From an uncultured Pelagibacteraceae bacterium (GTDB lineage: Bacteria; Pseudomonadota; Alphaproteobacteria; Pelagibacterales; Pelagibacteraceae), in assembly GCA_902579465.1 (NCBI GenBank), contig CACHGV010000002.1, positions 124,001 through 188,000 of the forward strand: 64,000 nucleotides of DNA. Reading direction: 5' to 3'. Numbering within the stretch: the stretch's first letter is position 1; every line of letters begins with the position of its first letter. A program made the position numbers and the translations under genes. Below the pieces are notes generated by a model. That model saw only the letters and a list, made by a program, of their open reading frames with translations. It was not told the origin of the DNA and did no database searches. This document shows, in pieces, positions 36,579-45,617 of the stretch.

Positions 36579-39254
36579 ATGAAACCAGGAAAACAAAATT
36601 CATTTAATTGTCTTAAAGAACTATCAGCAAATGGAAAAAATTATTCTTATTTTTCACTAAAAGAAGCAGAGAAAAATGGTTTAGAGGGCATAAATAAATT
36701 ACCAAAATCAATAAAAGTCTTACTTGAAAATCTTCTAAGATATGAAGACAACGTGACTGTTAATAAAGAACAGATTCTAGCGATTAAAGAGTGGTTAAAT
36801 TCAAAAAAATCTAAAACAGAAATTGCATATAGGCCTGCAAGAGTACTTCTGCAAGATTATACTGGAATACCTGCTGTTGCTGACCTTGCTGCTATGAGGG
36901 ATACAGTTAAGGAAAAGAATAAAGATCCTAATACCATCAATCCTCTTTCTTCTGTGGATCTTGTTATCGATCATTCTGTTCAAGTTGATAAGTTTGCAAC
37001 AAAGAATTCATTAAAAGAGAATGTTGATATTGAGTTTGATAGAAACTTTGAGAGATATTCATTTTTAAAATGGGGACAACAAGCCTTTAATAATTTTAGA
37101 ATTGTTCCACCAGGCACTGGTATCTGTCATCAGGTAAATTTAGAATATTTATCAAAAGTAGTATGGAATGAAAAATTTGAGGATAAAGAGTATTTATTTC
37201 CAGACACGCTTGTTGGAACTGATAGTCATACAACAATGGTTAACGGTTTGTCAGTACTCGGTTGGGGTGTTGGAGGAATTGAAGCAGAAGCAGGTATGCT
37301 AGGACAGCCTATATCAATGTTGATACCAGAAGTTATTGGATTTGAAATGAAAAATAAGCTACCTGAGGGTACAACTGCTACCGATCTAGTTTTAACAGTA
37401 GTGAAAATGTTAAGAGACAAAGGTGTAGTTGGTAAATTTGTAGAATTTTATGGAGAGGGTCTAAAAAATCTAACACTTGCTGATAGAGCAACCATTGCAA
37501 ATATGGCACCCGAGTACGGTGCTACCTGTGGATTTTTTCCGATTGATGATGAAACTTTAAAATATTTAGAATTTTCAGGAAGATCTAAAGAGAACATTCA
37601 AATCGTAGAAAAATATGCAAAAGAACAAAATTTGTGGGCAAGTGAAGACGTTGTTTTCACTGATACTTTATCTTTAGATATGTCCACAGTAGTTCCTACA
37701 ATTTCTGGACCAAAAAGACCTCAAGATAAAGTTCTTTTAACAGAGGCATCAAAAAATTTTATTAAAGTTTTTGAAGAAGTTTGTAAAAAAACTGATCCAA
37801 CAGTAGCAAAAGTTAAAGATACAGATTTTGAGATAAAAGATGGAGATATATTAATAGCAGCTATTACATCATGCACGAATACCTCCAATCCAAATGTATT
37901 AATTGGTGCAGGACTGTTAGCCAAAAATGCAATTGAAAAAGGCTTAAATGTTAAACCTTGGGTTAAAACTTCATTAGCACCTGGATCACAAGTTGTTACT
38001 GACTACTTAGATAAAGCGGGTTTAAGTAAATATTTAGATGAATTAGGTTTTAATTTAGTTGGTTATGGTTGCACCACTTGTATTGGTAATTCTGGACCTT
38101 TGCCAGATAATATTACTGATGCTGTTAAAGAAAATAATTTATACGCAGTTTCAGTTTTGTCTGGAAATAGAAACTTTGAAGGAAGAATTTCTCCTTTAGT
38201 TAAAGCAAATTATTTAGCGTCACCTCCTCTTGTAGTAGCTTATGCAATTGCAGGATCTATGAGAATGGATTTGTATAAAGATCCATTAGGAAAAGATGAT
38301 AAAGGACAAGATGTTTACTTAAAAGACATTTGGCCTTCTAATAAAGAGATTGAAGATACTCTTAAACAATCTTTAAACCCAGAAATGTTTGTGAATAGAT
38401 ATTCAAATGTTTCAGAAGGACCAGAACAATGGCAAAAAATTAAAGTGAACAAAGGAAGTATTTACAATTGGGAAGAAAATTCTACCTATGTTAAAAAACC
38501 ACCATTTTTTGAAAATTTACCTGATGAACCAGAAGGTTTTAAGGAAATAAAAGATGCAAGACCATTATTAATTTTAGGGGATATGGTAACAACAGACCAT
38601 ATATCTCCAGCTGGAAGTATTCAAAAAGAAAGCCCAACAGGAAATTATTTTATGAAGCATCAAATTTTGCCTAAGGATTATAATTCTTATGGTGCAAGAA
38701 GAGGGAATCATGAGGTAATGATGAGAGGAACATTTGCTAATATTAGAATTAAAAATGAAATGGCTCCAGGTACAGAGGGAGGTTTCACTAAATTATATCC
38801 TGAAGAAAAAGTAATGCCTATTTATGATGCTGTTGTTGAATACAAAAAAAGAGGAACAGATTTAGTTGTATTTGGAGGAAAAGAATATGGAACTGGTTCT
38901 TCAAGAGATTGGGCTGCAAAAGGAACAAAATTATTAGGTATAAAAGCTGTGATTGCGGAAAGCTTTGAAAGAATACATAGATCTAATCTCATAGGCATGG
39001 GAGTTTTACCTTTGCAGTTTGTAGATAACATGAATAGACAGAATTTAAACTTAAAAGGGTCTGAATTAATTTCAGTATTAGGTCTTGAGAAAGGAATTAA
39101 TCCAGGCGATCATTTAGAGGTTGAGATCAAATACGCGACAGGTGACATTAAAAAAATTAAAATGTTGTGCAGAATAGACACTAAAAATGAATTAGAATAC
39201 TATAAGAATGGTGGTATTTTACAATATGTTCTAAGGAATATGATCAATGGATGA
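36579..39254 (+). CDS. acnA: Aconitate hydratase A
   Basis: An 891-residue aconitase of the AcnA/IRP type. The three cysteine ligands of the [4Fe-4S] cluster are in TSCTNTSNP (near residue 431) and GCTTCIGNSG (near 497). The substrate-binding GTDSHTTMVNGL and the swivel-domain GSSRDWAAKG segments are present. It isomerises citrate to isocitrate in the TCA cycle and glyoxylate shunt. Length and order are standard. The downstream TPR-protein gene begins within its last eight bases. Confidence 0.97.
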   Translation: MKPGKQNSFNCLKELSANGKNYSYFSLKEAEKNGLEGINKLPKSIKVLLENLLRYEDNVTVNKEQILAIKEWLNSKKSKTEIAYRPARVLLQDYTGIPAVADLAAMRDTVKEKNKDPNTINPLSSVDLVIDHSVQVDKFATKNSLKENVDIEFDRNFERYSFLKWGQQAFNNFRIVPPGTGICHQVNLEYLSKVVWNEKFEDKEYLFPDTLVGTDSHTTMVNGLSVLGWGVGGIEAEAGMLGQPISMLIPEVIGFEMKNKLPEGTTATDLVLTVVKMLRDKGVVGKFVEFYGEGLKNLTLADRATIANMAPEYGATCGFFPIDDETLKYLEFSGRSKENIQIVEKYAKEQNLWASEDVVFTDTLSLDMSTVVPTISGPKRPQDKVLLTEASKNFIKVFEEVCKKTDPTVAKVKDTDFEIKDGDILIAAITSCTNTSNPNVLIGAGLLAKNAIEKGLNVKPWVKTSLAPGSQVVTDYLDKAGLSKYLDELGFNLVGYGCTTCIGNSGPLPDNITDAVKENNLYAVSVLSGNRNFEGRISPLVKANYLASPPLVVAYAIAGSMRMDLYKDPLGKDDKGQDVYLKDIWPSNKEIEDTLKQSLNPEMFVNRYSNVSEGPEQWQKIKVNKGSIYNWEENSTYVKKPPFFENLPDEPEGFKEIKDARPLLILGDMVTTDHISPAGSIQKESPTGNYFMKHQILPKDYNSYGARRGNHEVMMRGTFANIRIKNEMAPGTEGGFTKLYPEEKVMPIYDAVVEYKKRGTDLVVFGGKEYGTGSSRDWAAKGTKLLGIKAVIAESFERIHRSNLIGMGVLPLQFVDNMNRQNLNLKGSELISVLGLEKGINPGDHLEVEIKYATGDIKKIKMLCRIDTKNELEYYKNGGILQYVLRNMING

Positions 39255-39891
39255 AGAAATCGAAATTATTAATACAAATACAAGAATTGAAAAATTAAAA
39301 AATTTTTTAATTTCAAAAAGAAAACAATTAATAACTTCATTAATATTAATAATTTTAATATTAATCACCTTTTTTGGTTACCAAGAGTTCAAGTCTAGTA
39401 GTAAAGAAAAACTAGCAGATAAATTCAATTTAATTGTTACAAATTTTGAGACAGGAAAACAAGAAAATATAAATAACAATTTAATAGAAATTATAAATAC
39501 TAAAGATAAAACCTATTCTCCATTAGCCTTCTTTTTTTTGCTTGATAATGATTTGATAACTTCTAGTAATGAAATTAATACTTATTTTGACCTTCTTATT
39601 AATGATGTATCGCTTGATAAAGAAATTAAAAATCTAACCATCTACAAGAAGGGTCTATTTAATTCAGACTTTGCTCAAGAAAACGAATTATTAAATATTC
39701 TAAATCCAGTAATAAAATCAGAAAGCATCTGGAAACCTCAAGCACTATATCTTATGGCTGAGTTCTATTTATCAAAAAAACAAAAACAGAAATCTAAAGA
39801 ATTTTTCAATCAGATAGTAGAAATGGAAAATGTAAGTCCGAAAGTAAAATTAGAAGTTCAAAGAAGGTTACGATCAAATTTCAGTGATTAA
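39247..39891 (+). CDS. Membrane-anchored TPR-like (YfgM-type) protein
   Basis: A 214-residue protein with a cytoplasmic N-terminus, one membrane helix at about residues 34-53 (LITSLILIILILITFFGY) and a helical, TPR-like domain ending KSKEFFNQIVEMENVSPKVKLEVQRRL. In many proteobacteria a protein of this layout precedes bamB and is implicated in envelope assembly. It overlaps acnA by eight bases and bamB by eight bases. The family call is based on layout and gene order. Confidence 0.75.
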   Translation: MDEEIEIINTNTRIEKLKNFLISKRKQLITSLILIILILITFFGYQEFKSSSKEKLADKFNLIVTNFETGKQENINNNLIEIINTKDKTYSPLAFFFLLDNDLITSSNEINTYFDLLINDVSLDKEIKNLTIYKKGLFNSDFAQENELLNILNPVIKSESIWKPQALYLMAEFYLSKKQKQKSKEFFNQIVEMENVSPKVKLEVQRRLRSNFSD

Positions 39892-41155
39892 AGCTATTAA
39901 ATATATAATAATTTTAATATTTTTATCAAACTGCAGTGCCTCTAAAAAAGACACATCAGATAATGAAAAATTAATTGATATTTTTAAAAAAAATGAACCA
40001 ATCGAAAAAGAATTTAATCAACAATTAAAAATTAAGAAGTTAAATACTTTTAAAACAAAACCTTTTCTAAGAAATAACAGTAATAATAATGGAAATATAG
40101 ATTTTGACTCAAATTTTGATAAATTTTCAACTTATAAAATAAGTAAAATCAAAAAATTTAATTCAAATCAGCCTGAATTATTCTTTACTGAAAGTGGAAA
40201 AATAATTTTTTTCAATGGGAAAGGTACAATTTTCAAGTTAAGTAAAGACCTTAAAAAAATATGGGAAATTAACAATTATAATAGAAAAGAAAAGAAACTT
40301 AATCCTATTTTATATTTTGCTCAAGCTGGAGGAAATTTAATTGTAAATGATAATTTGTCAAAAATGTATTCCATTGATTTAAATAATGGAAAAGTTAATT
40401 GGTCAAAATATAGCTCATCATCATTTAACTCTAATATTAAGGTTTATAAAGATAAATTTTTAACAATAGATTTTGATAATGTTATCAGAGCCATATCTAC
40501 TAATGATGGAAGTGAATTATGGAACTTTAAAACTGATAATTCATTTATCAAATCACAAAAAAAAAATTCAATAATTTTAAAAGATGAAATAGTTTTTTTT
40601 ATTAACAATCTGGGAGATGTAACAGCTCTTGATGTAAATAACGGAAGTTTAGTTTGGCAGACCCCAACACAAAGTAATTTAATATATCAAGATGCATTTA
40701 GCTTAGAAAATTCAGACTTAGTTTTTGAAAATAATACAATTTATTTTTCAAATAATAAAAATGAATTTTTTGCAATAGATGCAAGATCAGGAATAATCAA
40801 ATGGACACAATCGATAAATTCAAGTTTAAGGCCAACTATAATTGAAAGTTTAATCTTTACTGTATCTAATGAAGGTTACCTTTTTGTAATAGATGATCGA
40901 TCTGGTAATATTCTTAGAATAACAGATATTTTAAATAACTTTAAAAATAAGAAAGATTTAAAACCAACAGGATTTATTCACGGCAAATATAAAATATTTG
41001 TATCTTTAGATAATGGACGATTACTAACAATTAATTCTAGCACTGGTTTACAAGAGAAGATCACAAAAATACATGGATCGAAAATTTCTAGACCCTATGT
41101 ACTTAATAATAGTATGTATTTGATAAAAGATAATGCTATAGCCAAAACAAACTAA
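39884..41155 (+). CDS. bamB: BamB-like outer-membrane assembly lipoprotein
   Basis: A 423-residue protein starting at a GTG (39884) inside the preceding gene. Residues 1-17 form a lipoprotein signal with lipobox LSNC (C17). After a low-complexity linker, repeated beta-propeller blades follow, each with a W/G-containing PQQ-like motif (for example NGKVNWSK, DGSELWNF, NGSLVWQT, SGIIKWTQ, SGNILRI). BamB is the scaffold lipoprotein of the BAM complex that inserts outer-membrane proteins. The GTPase gene der, which often follows bamB, is absent here; a cupin gene follows instead. Confidence 0.85.
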   Translation: MIKAIKYIIILIFLSNCSASKKDTSDNEKLIDIFKKNEPIEKEFNQQLKIKKLNTFKTKPFLRNNSNNNGNIDFDSNFDKFSTYKISKIKKFNSNQPELFFTESGKIIFFNGKGTIFKLSKDLKKIWEINNYNRKEKKLNPILYFAQAGGNLIVNDNLSKMYSIDLNNGKVNWSKYSSSSFNSNIKVYKDKFLTIDFDNVIRAISTNDGSELWNFKTDNSFIKSQKKNSIILKDEIVFFINNLGDVTALDVNNGSLVWQTPTQSNLIYQDAFSLENSDLVFENNTIYFSNNKNEFFAIDARSGIIKWTQSINSSLRPTIIESLIFTVSNEGYLFVIDDRSGNILRITDILNNFKNKKDLKPTGFIHGKYKIFVSLDNGRLLTINSSTGLQEKITKIHGSKISRPYVLNNSMYLIKDNAIAKTN

Positions 41156-41583
41156 TGTTTTTAAAGATTTTAGAAAAACTAGGTAGAAAAAAAGTGGTAT
41201 TTGATAGAGGACCATCGCACCCAGAGTTTGAAAAAGCAAAACCATGGATGAATAGATATTATCTATTATTCCGTCATAGACCAAAGTGGTTTCCATTTAA
41301 CATACTGATCCATGAAATGTTAGACGATGACCACGGTGATGGTGTACATAATCATTTGTTTCCTTATATCACAATCATTTTGAGAGGAGGATACTGGGAA
41401 ACATTAAAAACAGGAAAGGTTTGGCGAGCACCAGGATATATCGGATTTAGATCTGCTAATAATTTTCACAGAGTAGACTTAGAGCCAGGAACTAAACCAA
41501 TGACTATTTTTTTAGCAGGCCCATATGGATTGAGAAAAGGACCAAGATCGGAATATGGAATAGATTTTAAAACAAAAAAATGA
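41155..41583 (+). CDS. Small cupin-fold protein, unknown
   Basis: A 142-residue protein with a cupin-like core: HNHLFPYITIILRGGYWE, then RAPGYIGFRSANNFHRVDLEPG, giving the His residues (VHNH and HRV) that would bind a metal. The N-terminal third (MLDDDHGDGVHNH) is rich in acids and His. It resembles a widespread family of short HDHPW-type cupins of unknown function. Its ATG overlaps the bamB stop, and its stop overlaps zapE. Confidence 0.65.
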   Translation: MFLKILEKLGRKKVVFDRGPSHPEFEKAKPWMNRYYLLFRHRPKWFPFNILIHEMLDDDHGDGVHNHLFPYITIILRGGYWETLKTGKVWRAPGYIGFRSANNFHRVDLEPGTKPMTIFLAGPYGLRKGPRSEYGIDFKTKK

Positions 41584-42632
41584 GTTTGAAAAAATCTTAT
41601 CTTAAACACTGCGAAGATAAGGACTTAGAAATCAACGAAAATCAAATAAAAATAGTCCAAAAATTAAGCGAATATTACGATCTTAACTTCAATCAGTCAT
41701 TTATTAAAAAATTATTCAAAGATAAAAAAAATAAATTAGGCTTTTATTTAGTTGGCGATGTAGGTGTAGGCAAAACTATGATTTTAAATTTTTTTTTTGA
41801 AAGTTTAAAAGAAAAAAAATCAAGATTACATTTTAATGAGTTTATGGTTGAATTTCATGATTTTATATTTGAAAATAAAAAAAAAAGAAATGACAATGGG
41901 TTAGAAAAATTTGTTAAAAATTTAAGTGACAAAACAAAAATATTATATTTTGATGAATTTCAAGTAACTAATGTTGTTGATGCTATGATCTTAGGTAAAT
42001 TATTTGAGAGAATATTTAATGAAAATATAAAAGTTATTTTTTCTTCAAATACAAATATTAAAGACTTATATAAAAATGGATTACAAAGAGATCAATTCAT
42101 CCCTTTTTTAAATATATTAAAAAATAATTGCTATGAATTAGAACTTAATATCGAGGAAGATTATAGAGCTACAAAAAATTTAAATTTAAGTCGATTTTTA
42201 TCGCCAATAGATAACTCATCTAATTTTAAGTTTAATAAATTTTTTAGAAAAGCTACAAAGAATAAAAAACAAACCATTAAGATATTAGATGTGAAGGGTC
42301 GTAAATTAGTATTTGAAAACTTTCATGAAGGAGTTCTTAAGGTTTCTTTTGACGAAATTTGTAATAGAAATCTTGGATCCGAGGACTACATCAAAATTGC
42401 TAACGAAAGCGACTTTATTTTTATTGAAAATCTACCAAACTTTGATGAAAGTAATTCTAACCAGCAACAAAGGTTTATTACTTTTATCGATATTATTTAT
42501 GAAAAAAAAATACCATTGATGATCAAATCAGAAGTTGAATTAAATTCACTTGAATCTGCTAATAACATTAAAAAGCCATTCAAAAGAACAGTTAGTCGTT
42601 TGTATGAACTAACATCACAAAACTTTAATTAA
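41580..42632 (+). CDS. zapE: Cell division ATPase ZapE (AFG1-like)
   Basis: A 350-residue P-loop ATPase: Walker A GDVGVGKT near residue 59, the FNEFMVEFHDFIF segment typical of AFG1/ZapE, Walker B YFDEFQVTNVVDAMIL near 124, and a sensor Asn in FSSNTN. ZapE acts on the Z-ring in Gram-negative bacteria, and its mitochondrial relative AFG1 assists protein turnover. The length is close to the usual 360-380. It overlaps the upstream cupin gene by four bases. Confidence 0.9.
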   Translation: MSLKKSYLKHCEDKDLEINENQIKIVQKLSEYYDLNFNQSFIKKLFKDKKNKLGFYLVGDVGVGKTMILNFFFESLKEKKSRLHFNEFMVEFHDFIFENKKKRNDNGLEKFVKNLSDKTKILYFDEFQVTNVVDAMILGKLFERIFNENIKVIFSSNTNIKDLYKNGLQRDQFIPFLNILKNNCYELELNIEEDYRATKNLNLSRFLSPIDNSSNFKFNKFFRKATKNKKQTIKILDVKGRKLVFENFHEGVLKVSFDEICNRNLGSEDYIKIANESDFIFIENLPNFDESNSNQQQRFITFIDIIYEKKIPLMIKSEVELNSLESANNIKKPFKRTVSRLYELTSQNFN

Positions 42633-42635
42633 TCT

Positions 42636-43055
42636 ATGAAACAAGAATTTTACAACCTAGAAATTAATACAAATGGTCAAAAACTGTATGAGTTTACTGA
42701 TGAAACAATTGAATGGATTAATAATAATAACTTTAAAAATGGAATTATTAATCTCAGCATCCAACACACTAGTGCCTCACTAATTATTCAAGAAAATGCT
42801 GACCCAGATGTGCAAAAAGATTTAATTAATTATTTTGATAAATTGGTACCCATGGACAACAAGTTGTATGTCCATACAACTGAGGGAAAAGATGATATGC
42901 CAGCCCATATCAAATCTGCATTAACCAATAATCAAATCTCTTTAAGTATAAAAGATAGTGAATTACTACTAGGAACTTGGCAGGGTATATATTTGTTCGA
43001 ACACAGGTTAGATGCAACAACAAGAACTGTAATTCATCATTATATTGGAGACTAA
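42636..43055 (+). CDS. yjbQ: YjbQ family protein (UPF0047)
   Basis: A 139-residue protein with the UPF0047 pattern: SIQHTSASLIIQENADPDVQKDL, DDMPAHIKS, LLLGTWQGIYLFEHR. Three conserved His residues (QHTS, AHIK, EHR) probably form a metal site. Some members have weak thiamine-phosphate synthase activity; the true role is unclear. It is the last gene of the rightward housekeeping run, and its TAA overlaps the convergent photolyase stop in a CTAA tetranucleotide. Confidence 0.9.
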   Translation: MKQEFYNLEINTNGQKLYEFTDETIEWINNNNFKNGIINLSIQHTSASLIIQENADPDVQKDLINYFDKLVPMDNKLYVHTTEGKDDMPAHIKSALTNNQISLSIKDSELLLGTWQGIYLFEHRLDATTRTVIHHYIGD

Positions 43056-44476
43056 TTGTTTTTCTTAATTGATTGAAAAGCGCTCAAAGCATCAGCCCTA
43101 GCTTTCTCATGAATAACAATTGGCATTGGATAGTTCGAGCCTATGACAGTATTAATTGCTTCTTGATATTTTTTTTCCATTTCCCAAGGTTTATGAATAA
43201 ATTTTGGTGGAACTTTTGATAATTCAGGAACCCATTTTTTTACATAATCTCCTTGTTTATCAAATTTTTCACCTTGTAAAATAGGGTTGAAAATTCTAAA
43301 ATATGGTGCTGCATCTGCACCACATCCAGCCACCCATTGCCATTGTGCAACATTGTTTGCTTCATTGAAATCAAGTAGACAATTTCTGAAATATTTTTCT
43401 CCTTCTTTCCAGTTAATTCTTAAATGCTTCACTAGAAAAGAACCAACGACCATTCTAATTCTATTATGCATCCATCCTGTTTCGTACAATTCTCTCATTC
43501 CAGCATCAACAATTGGATAACCTGTCATTCCTTTTTTCCATGCATTTAAAAATTTAGAATTATTTACCCATGGAAACTTATCAAATTCTTTTCTTAAGTT
43601 TCCTTTAAGCATTTGTGGAAAGTAATTTATAAGACTATGTGAAAACTCTCTCCAACCAATTTCATTGGTATATTTTTTTACACTCACATTATTTGATTTT
43701 AGTTTTTTGCATTTTCGCCAAATATCTCCAACATTGATTTGTCCATTTCTAATATACGGAGAAAGTAATGAAGTACCTTTTATTGATGGAAAGTCACGAT
43801 CGACACCATAATTAAGTATGCTTTTGTTGACAAAATTATCTAAATTTTCATGGGCTTTTTGCTCTGAAGGCTCCCAATATTTTTCAAATTTCTTATACCA
43901 ATCAGATTTAGGTAAAATATCTTCAGATTTTATTTGATTTTTGAACAATGTTTTTATCTTTTTACACTTCTTAACTTTGCTTATTTTATCAGGCAGTCTT
44001 TCTAAATAAAATTGCTCAGCATTTCTCCAAAAAGGACTGTAGACTTTAAAAGGTGTGCCATCATTTTTCGTAATTTTATTATATTCATTAAGTACATTTC
44101 CTTTAAAAAATTTGAAATCAATATTCTTTTTTGAAAAATCAGAGCCAATTTTTTTATCTTTTTCTAATTCATTAGGTTCATAAACTTTATTCCAATAAAC
44201 AGATATTTTACTATTAGATTTTATTTTAGAAAAAAAATTTATTTCATCATCTTTAATTATTTCCAACCCAATATTTAATTTTTTTAAATCAGATTTAAAG
44301 TTTTCTAAGGATTTACTTACCCACCATTTTTGAGCTTCTCTTTTATGATCGAAAATATTACTATTAAAAATAAATACTGCTGTAACAGTATCATGTTGAT
44401 TTGTAGCATAAGTAAGTGCATCATTATTTTGTATTCGAAAATCATCTCTTATCCAAATGAGTGCTGTATTAGCCAT
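43052..44476 (-). CDS. phrB: Deoxyribodipyrimidine photolyase (CPD class I type)
   Basis: A 474-residue photolyase. The N-terminal alpha/beta domain (IWIRDDFRIQNNDAL) would bind the antenna; the C-terminal helical domain has EIGWREF, KKGMTGYPIVDAGMREL, WMHNR-RMVVGSFLVKHL and WVAGCGADAAPYFRIFNP, the FAD-binding block. It repairs cyclobutane pyrimidine dimers with blue light, which fits a surface-ocean organism. A DASH cryptochrome is less likely because the class I signature is intact. The start overlaps the preceding gene's stop by eight bases. Confidence 0.93.
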   Translation of the reverse strand: MANTALIWIRDDFRIQNNDALTYATNQHDTVTAVFIFNSNIFDHKREAQKWWVSKSLENFKSDLKKLNIGLEIIKDDEINFFSKIKSNSKISVYWNKVYEPNELEKDKKIGSDFSKKNIDFKFFKGNVLNEYNKITKNDGTPFKVYSPFWRNAEQFYLERLPDKISKVKKCKKIKTLFKNQIKSEDILPKSDWYKKFEKYWEPSEQKAHENLDNFVNKSILNYGVDRDFPSIKGTSLLSPYIRNGQINVGDIWRKCKKLKSNNVSVKKYTNEIGWREFSHSLINYFPQMLKGNLRKEFDKFPWVNNSKFLNAWKKGMTGYPIVDAGMRELYETGWMHNRIRMVVGSFLVKHLRINWKEGEKYFRNCLLDFNEANNVAQWQWVAGCGADAAPYFRIFNPILQGEKFDKQGDYVKKWVPELSKVPPKFIHKPWEMEKKYQEAINTVIGSNYPMPIVIHEKARADALSAFQSIKKNN

Positions 44477-45614
44477 TTGATAACTGCTCTGATCCTTTAG
44501 AAAGAAGTTCGTTATAAAGTTTTATATCTGTATCACCTTCACATCCAATTAATAAAACGTTCGAATTCATATCTAATTCAAGATCCTTTTTAATTTGTTT
44601 ATTATTACAACTAACATTTATACTTATTAGAGCAGGTGCTGAACATTCTCCTGCAACAATGTTATCATCACCAAAGTATCCCTTAGCTAACATCGCAACT
44701 GATAATGGTATGTCATCATCTGGAATACTCAAACAATTATTTACTGAGTTTTTGAGAATTTGCCATGGGACTAATGATACATCTCCACATGACATTCCTC
44801 CCATAATACTCTCCTTTTCTATTTCAACTCTAGTAAGTTTACCAGCATCAATACTCTTTAAGACACAGTCTGCATTTTTTGGCTCAATAATAATAATTTT
44901 TGGAATTCTTTTAAAATATCTGGCAACTCCTGCAATTACACCAGAGGCCATTCCTCCTACACCTGCCTGTAAAAATATATGAGTAATATAATGATCAGTT
45001 TGTTTGGAGATTTCTTCTATCATGACTGAATATCCAGCCATGGTTAGTTTTGGTACTTTTTGATAACCTTCCCAGGCAACATCTTGTACAATTTCCCAGC
45101 CATTTTCCTTAGATTGCTTTATGCATTCATCTAAAGAATTTTCGTAATTTCCCTTTACTCTTGTCACCTCTGCTCCAAGTTTTCGCATCTCGTCAGCTCT
45201 TGTTTCACTAACAAATTCACTTATAAAAATTTTACATGCAATACCTAGTCTTTTTGCTCCCCAGGCAACTGATTTTCCATGATTTCCTGCTGTTGCTGTA
45301 GCAACAACCACATCTTTTCTTCCAGCTGAAACTTCCGCTACTGCATAAGCACCACCAAGAGCTTTAAAAGATTTAAGTCCAAATCTTTTTGATTCATCCT
45401 TGTAAAAAATATTTTTAAGGCCAAGATCTTTTGAAAGTTTATTTAAATTAAGTAGGGGAGCAGGTTCATAATTCTCCCAACTAGAAACAGTATTAAAGGC
45501 CTTATCAATAGTTTCTTTATTTAATACATTTAATATTTCTTCTCTACTAAATGAATAATTTTTATTTTTAATAAATGATGAAAATTTATTAATATGACTA
45601 TAATCAATAGACAT
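44469..45614 (-). CDS. PLP-dependent diaminopropionate ammonia-lyase-like enzyme
   Basis: A 381-residue fold-type II PLP enzyme. The PLP Lys is K84 in KDESKRFGLKSFKALGG, the hallmark of 2,3-diaminopropionate ammonia-lyase (DpaL, YgeX). The phosphate-binding AGNHGKSVAWGA segment and WEVVQDVAWEGY also fit DpaL well. DpaL turns diaminopropionate into pyruvate and ammonia. Other beta-eliminating lyases related to threonine dehydratase, such as EutB of ectoine clusters, remain possible. It lies four bases downstream of the GMAS-like gene, in the same leftward operon as the amine-nitrogen genes. Confidence 0.75.
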   Translation of the reverse strand: MSIDYSHINKFSSFIKNKNYSFSREEILNVLNKETIDKAFNTVSSWENYEPAPLLNLNKLSKDLGLKNIFYKDESKRFGLKSFKALGGAYAVAEVSAGRKDVVVATATAGNHGKSVAWGAKRLGIACKIFISEFVSETRADEMRKLGAEVTRVKGNYENSLDECIKQSKENGWEIVQDVAWEGYQKVPKLTMAGYSVMIEEISKQTDHYITHIFLQAGVGGMASGVIAGVARYFKRIPKIIIIEPKNADCVLKSIDAGKLTRVEIEKESIMGGMSCGDVSLVPWQILKNSVNNCLSIPDDDIPLSVAMLAKGYFGDDNIVAGECSAPALISINVSCNNKQIKKDLELDMNSNVLLIGCEGDTDIKLYNELLSKGSEQLSNG

Positions 45615-45617
45615 ATT

